NCBI GenBank assembly: GCA_041687475.1
Contig: JAWLBW010000062.1
Location: 1-17,937 of the forward strand
Direction of reading: 5' to 3'
DNA length: 17,937 nucleotides
Source: JAWLBW01 sp041687475
GTDB taxonomy: Bacteria > J088 > JAWLBW01
Shown here in pieces: positions 14,469-17,937 of this stretch. Numbering within the stretch: the stretch's first letter is position 1; the number at the start of each line of letters is the position of its first letter. A program made the position numbers and the translations under genes. The notes beneath the pieces are model-generated. The model worked only from the letters and a program-made list of their open reading frames with translations. It was not told the origin of the DNA and searched no databases.

Positions 14469-16229
14469 TCACTTGTCGTTCGGGCAGTCGGGATAGTCGT
14501 CGTCGTAGTTCGCGCCGTCGAAAGCGCCCCAGTGCTTCCACATATTCAGGCAATAGTAGCCGATGAGCGTGTTGAGGCCCCGGTTGACGTCGAAGACGTC
14601 GGGCGGGGTCGGAGCTTCACCGTCGAGAGACATTTCCAGCAGCTTTCCGAACGAAGGCGAGGTGAGCGCGAGGTAGATGAGGCGGGGGCTCGACGGCGAA
14701 GGCATCAAACCGTCGGTCGGGTGCGACCGTTCGTCGGCGGGAAATGTTTCCGACGCTTCAATCGCGGTGACCGCATAGCTGGCGGGCCGGCCGTACCAGA
14801 AGTGGCCCGCGTCGGTGCCCGGTTCCAGCGTTTGCGTCAGGATTAAGCGCGAAACCGTCATGGGAGCGTGTGCCCACCAGGTTTCGTACTCGACGGCCAG
14901 ATCGTAGCGCTTCGGCGCCGAGGCTTCCGTGGTATAGGCGAAGTATTGTGGCAGGAGCTCCTTGAGCAGGGGCGGCTCGCTGAGGAATGCGCCCGGATTC
15001 AGGTAAATCATGTCCGGTGCCTCTTTCTCGAGAAGCCGACTGATGGAGCCGATGGTTGGTCGACCGCTCAGCCGAAGGCCGTCGAGCAACGGCTTGACGG
15101 CAACGCGGGCCGGATTCGAGCGTTCAATGTTGTCGCGCAGAGCCGTGCCGAAGGCGGTCAGGGCATTCCAGCCGGCGGCGCCCAGGTCGAGGTCGAAAAC
15201 CGTCGGCAGAATCCACCGCCTGCCGCCGATGGTGATTCGTGCCTGTTCGTTCAGCAATGCCAGGGTGCGTATGCTCGCTTTCACCGGATAGCCGTCCTGG
15301 TCGACCGTCCACGCGATGACGCTGTCTTCGGCCGGCCGTGCCGCACTCGCTTCGATGCGCGCAAGGAGCCCTTCGTTGGCAGGCGCAACACCGGCCAGAG
15401 AGAGGTCGCGACCGACGAGATGCGACAGTACGGCAAGGGTTGTGCTCAGCAGGCCCTTGTGCGTCACGTTTCCGGTGAGGCGGGCGGCGTCGTCGGCGTC
15501 GGAAGCCTTCTGAAACATGGAAGGATTCCGGGCCAGGTACGTAGCGATCGCTTCACTGGTTTTCGGATCGAGCGAGTAGATGATTCGCGGGGCGAAGAGG
15601 TCGCCGTCGAGTTCGTGGGCCAGCGCGTAATCGAGAAGACCCTGAACGCCGTTCAGCACGGCGGCAAGCAGCTGAATTTCGGCGGTCGACCACGTACCCC
15701 CCAGGTCGATAGACGCGTCACCCTCGACGGCGGCGTGGTTGCCGTACACAAGGGCGAGCAGGGCTTGCAGATCCAGGGGAAGGGGAAATCGTTCGAGCCG
15801 GAAGGTCGAATCTTTCATGCCCGCAAGTGCGTAAGCCTCGGCGTCGAAACCCCGAATGGCCTGCTGCACGGGGTCGACGAAGTCGGCCAGGAGAGGCTTC
15901 CACTTCGCCGTCGGCTGAAAAGCGCTCTGGGGGGTACCGGTACCCACCGGGGTTCCCACGGCTGCATCGACCGCTTCGGCAAGCTGTCCCAGATGCGCCA
16001 GTGCCTTGCAGAAGCGGGCGTCGGAGCTTTGTCGGGCGAGCTTGCCGCCGATGTGCAAGGCGCGTGCGAAATCGTTTTCGGCCAATGCCTGCGCACAGGC
16101 ACCGGCCGTCGTATCGGCGGCAGGGTCTTCATTACCGCAACCGGTCTGCATGACAACCGACATGGAGAGGGCCAGGAGGCCGTTGCGGGCCAGTGAGTAC
16201 GTTCTCGATTTCATGAATCTCAGTCTCAT
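14469..16229 (-). CDS. Hypothetical lipoprotein, 586 aa
   Basis: A large predicted lipoprotein that I do not recognise. A hydrophobic signal segment is followed by MQTGC (Cys31 from the first ATG), a relaxed lipobox, then a polar linker. Residues 40-85 (CAQALAENDFARALHIGGKL) look like helical TPR-like pairs; the rest is mixed, rich in Ala and Leu, without an obvious catalytic motif. The C-terminus is acidic and polar (NYDDDYPDCPNDK) with several Trp and Tyr before it. Two starts are possible, ATG 16229 and ATG 16214; the second gives a more typical signal peptide, and neither has a strong Shine-Dalgarno. It is convergent with the transporter gene, separated by 78 bp that hold a CCCGG/CCGGG hairpin (14440-14453) without a T tract. 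Confidence 0.8.
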   Translation of the reverse strand: MRLRFMKSRTYSLARNGLLALSMSVVMQTGCGNEDPAADTTAGACAQALAENDFARALHIGGKLARQSSDARFCKALAHLGQLAEAVDAAVGTPVGTGTPQSAFQPTAKWKPLLADFVDPVQQAIRGFDAEAYALAGMKDSTFRLERFPLPLDLQALLALVYGNHAAVEGDASIDLGGTWSTAEIQLLAAVLNGVQGLLDYALAHELDGDLFAPRIIYSLDPKTSEAIATYLARNPSMFQKASDADDAARLTGNVTHKGLLSTTLAVLSHLVGRDLSLAGVAPANEGLLARIEASAARPAEDSVIAWTVDQDGYPVKASIRTLALLNEQARITIGGRRWILPTVFDLDLGAAGWNALTAFGTALRDNIERSNPARVAVKPLLDGLRLSGRPTIGSISRLLEKEAPDMIYLNPGAFLSEPPLLKELLPQYFAYTTEASAPKRYDLAVEYETWWAHAPMTVSRLILTQTLEPGTDAGHFWYGRPASYAVTAIEASETFPADERSHPTDGLMPSPSSPRLIYLALTSPSFGKLLEMSLDGEAPTPPDVFDVNRGLNTLIGYYCLNMWKHWGAFDGANYDDDYPDCPNDK

Positions 16230-16497
16230 TTCTGAAAATGTTGGGTGGCCGCCAAGGGCGGCTTTTCCCCCGGCACTGGTCAGCCGGAGGCCGGGGCGAA
16301 GCGTTGCGACCGTTTTTTCATCTGCTGCAACACGCTTCGTCTCACATTTCGAAACGCAATTACCGTGCCGCCGGAATGCCGGTCAGGAATCAGCCGGTTG
16401 GCACGGCTGGAGTGGCCCTCTCTCCGGTCTCTCAAGAGCCTCGCGTAAAAATACGATGAATAAGTGGGGATTAGAGGTCTAATCTCGCTGTTTTTGG
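16230..16497. other. Hairpin-rich divergent intergenic region
   Basis: About 270 bp of non-coding DNA between the lipoprotein gene and the metY promoter. It holds several inverted repeats: GCCGCC/GGCGGC (16248-16262) followed by TTTT on the plus strand; CCCCGGC/GCCGGGG spanning about 16268-16295; a bulged 11-bp stem (16297-16307 with 16327-16339); and CCGTGCC/GGCACGG closing a CCGG-rich loop (about 16363-16407). I find no convincing gene. The elements could belong to the leader of the lipoprotein mRNA or a separate small RNA; no known riboswitch class was recognised. Confidence 0.5.
16469..16484. promoter_or_regulatory. Dyad upstream of the metY promoter, possible operator
   Basis: GATTAGA, GG, TCTAATC: a perfect 7-bp dyad with a 2-bp centre, ending 13 bp before the -35 box of metY. 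Its size and position suit a dimeric activator or repressor site. It does not match the MetJ or LysR-type MetR consensus as I know them. Confidence 0.5.
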
Positions 16498-16527
16498 TTG
16501 ACTTTGATTCGGCGCGCCTGATAGACT
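16498..16527 (+). promoter_or_regulatory. Sigma-70-like promoter for metY
   Basis: TTGACT (16498-16503) and TAGACT (16522-16527) are separated by 18 bp, with TGA just before the -10 making an extended -10. Matches are 5 of 6 and 4 of 6. Transcription from about 16534 leaves a leader of about 45 nt before the ATG, too short for the usual SAM or cobalamin riboswitches. Confidence 0.65.
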
Positions 16528-16578
16528 CTTATCCAACCAAGGTTATTTCATTACACGCTTACCCTGGGACCATTGATT

Positions 16579-17859
16579 ATGAGTGACAAGAATTACAAGC
16601 TGGAAACCCTGGCGCTGCATGCGGGCCAGGAGGTCGACCCTACCACCAAATCGCGCGCCGTTCCGATCTATCAGACGACGTCGTATGTCTTCGACAACGC
16701 CGATCATGCCGCCAATCTGTTTGCGCTGGCCGAACCGGGCAATATCTACACCCGCATCATGAACCCGACCACCGACGTCTTCGAAAAGCGCGTTGCCGCG
16801 CTGGAAGGCGGTGTCGGTGCGCTGGCCGTGGCCTCGGGGCAGTCGGCCGAGTTTCTGGCCATTCTGAACTGCGTCGAAGCCGGTCAGGAAATCGTGTCGT
16901 CGTCGCACCTGTACGGCGGCAGCTACAATCTCTTTCACTACACGCTGCCCAAGATGGGCATTACCGTGAAGTTCGTCGATCCGAGCGATCCCGAAAACTT
17001 CCGCAAGGCCATCAACGACAAGACCCGCGCCGTGTACGCCGAAACGCTGGGAAATCCGAAACTCGAAGTGCTCGACTTCGAAGCCGTGGCCAAAATCGCC
17101 CATGATGCAGGGCTGCCGCTCATCGTCGACAACACGCTGGCCTCGCCGTACCTGTGCCGTCCGATCGATTGGGGCGCCGACGTCGTCATTCACTCGGCCA
17201 CCAAGTTCATCGGCGGCCACGGCACCACCATCGGCGGCGTCATCGTCGACGCGGGCAAGTTCAACTGGGGCAACGGCAAGTTCACCCAGTACACCGAGCC
17301 CGACCCGAGCTATCACGGCCTGAAGATCTGGGAAACGCTGGGCAACCTGTCGTACATTCTCAAGGCCCGCGTGCAGCTGCTGCGCGATCTGGGACCGGCC
17401 CTGAGCCCGTTCAACGCCTTCCAACTGCTTCAGGGCCTCGAAACCCTGCATCTGCGCATGGAGCGTCACAGCGAAAACGCCCTAGCCGTTGCGAAGTATC
17501 TCAAGGGCCACGCCAAGGTCAACTGGGTAAACTACCCCGGCCTCGAAGGAAGCCCGGGCGCCTCGCTGGCGAAGAAGTACCTGCCCAAGGGCGCCGGCGC
17601 GATTCTCGGCTTCGGCATTCAGGGCGGCCTGGAAGCCGGTAAGAAGTTCATTGACTCGCTCGAACTGCACTCGCTGCTGGCCAACGTGGGCGACGCCAAG
17701 TCGCTGGTCATTCACCCGGCCTCGACGACACACCAGCAGCTCACCGCCGAAGAGCAGACTCTCGCGGGCGTAACCCCCGACTACGTGCGCCTGTCGGTAG
17801 GTCTCGAGCATATCGACGACATCATTGCCGATCTCGAGCAGGCGCTCGCGAAGGTGTGA
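16579..17859 (+). CDS. metY: O-acetylhomoserine sulfhydrylase
   Basis: A 426-aa PLP enzyme of the Cys/Met metabolism family that makes homocysteine from O-acetylhomoserine and sulfide in methionine synthesis. Landmarks are LETLALHAGQ near the N-terminus, YQTTSYVF, YTRIMNPT, the PLP-stacking SSSHLYGGSYNLF, VDNTLASPYLCRP and the PLP lysine in HSATKFIGGHGT. The long insert after the lysine (KFNWGNGKF, then YHGLKIWE) separates it from cystathionine gamma-synthases and methionine gamma-lyases and fits MetY/Met17. ATG 16579 is preferred: GGGA lies 9 nt upstream, whereas an in-frame TTG at 16573 would be too close to it. It has its own promoter and terminator, so it is probably a single-gene transcript. 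No other sulfur gene is in the window. Confidence 0.95.
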   Translation: MSDKNYKLETLALHAGQEVDPTTKSRAVPIYQTTSYVFDNADHAANLFALAEPGNIYTRIMNPTTDVFEKRVAALEGGVGALAVASGQSAEFLAILNCVEAGQEIVSSSHLYGGSYNLFHYTLPKMGITVKFVDPSDPENFRKAINDKTRAVYAETLGNPKLEVLDFEAVAKIAHDAGLPLIVDNTLASPYLCRPIDWGADVVIHSATKFIGGHGTTIGGVIVDAGKFNWGNGKFTQYTEPDPSYHGLKIWETLGNLSYILKARVQLLRDLGPALSPFNAFQLLQGLETLHLRMERHSENALAVAKYLKGHAKVNWVNYPGLEGSPGASLAKKYLPKGAGAILGFGIQGGLEAGKKFIDSLELHSLLANVGDAKSLVIHPASTTHQQLTAEEQTLAGVTPDYVRLSVGLEHIDDIIADLEQALAKV

Positions 17860-17885
17860 TACGATAAATATTTGCTGAACCGCAG

Positions 17886-17921
17886 ACGGCGGCGGCTCAA
17901 CAGCCGCCGCCCGTTCTTTTT
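17886..17921 (+). terminator. Intrinsic terminator after metY
   Basis: A 10-bp perfect stem (GGCGGCGGCT 17888-17897 with 17902-17911) and a CAAC loop, extendable by ACG/CGT across one bulged C, followed by TTCTTTTT. It lies 28 nt past the metY stop. Confidence 0.9.
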
Positions 17922-17937
17922 ACGGTTGACGCCTTCT

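Noticed and set aside
14868..16196. Long plus-strand open frame (442 codons) opposite the 586-aa lipoprotein
   Set aside because: The minus-strand frame is longer and begins with a signal peptide; the plus frame looks like an arginine/glycine-rich shadow.
16230..16460. Possible SAM or cobalamin riboswitch near metY
   Set aside because: On the minus strand the order of GGGCC, CAACCGG and GGTAATT recalls S-box elements, and on the plus strand GGTCAGGA recalls a B12 box, but the required helices and conserved cores do not line up, and the metY promoter lies downstream of the region.

Overview
The window is GC-rich, densely coded chromosomal DNA from a diderm bacterium. Three predicted lipoproteins carry lipobox-type signal peptides, there is an AmpG-like transporter, and rnhA and infA are housekeeping genes. 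The lineage cannot be fixed from sequence alone. A loose lipobox (ending QTGC) and a lysine/alanine-rich AT-hook protein would suit a spirochaete such as the Leptospira relatives, but this is a weak guess. I see no phage, transposase, CRISPR array, tRNA or rRNA.

Layout. From 98 to 9191 everything real is on the minus strand. In transcription order this is a thioredoxin-like/NHL-repeat lipoprotein (NHLRC2-like), a 62-aa hypothetical with its own promoter, a non-coding stretch with short repeats (6574-6954), and a large membrane protein joining an RnfD/NqrB-like domain to an FG-GAP/ASPIC-UnbV (CRTAC1-type) domain. Then come infA (TTG start), which overlaps an AT-hook protein by ATGA, a strong terminator, and a GH31 lipoprotein of the YihQ/sulfoquinovosidase-like branch. 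From 9336 the plus strand carries rnhA, a two-HKD phospholipase D/cardiolipin synthase-like gene and a zinc MDR dehydrogenase as a tight cluster. A membrane protein with an L7/L12-like C-terminus and an AmpG-like MFS transporter follow. A minus-strand 586-aa lipoprotein of unknown function and a plus-strand O-acetylhomoserine sulfhydrylase with promoter, upstream dyad and terminator close the window.

The genes do not form one pathway; the window looks like ordinary core and lineage-specific chromosome. The most unusual signals are outside genes. Two arrays of a GATC-containing heptamer lie in opposite orientation around the L7/L12-like gene (12002-12029 and 13046-13073) and contain a perfect 23-bp inverted repeat. 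A different heptamer array (12909-12936) and an imperfect 15-bp tandem repeat lie between them, and an 8-bp-period array sits at 6798-6837. Other points of interest are the RnfD-FG-GAP-ASPIC fusion with a four-cysteine insertion, a terminator placed directly against the GH31 ribosome binding site, a possible leader peptide ahead of the L7/L12-like gene, and a hairpin-rich divergent region upstream of metY.
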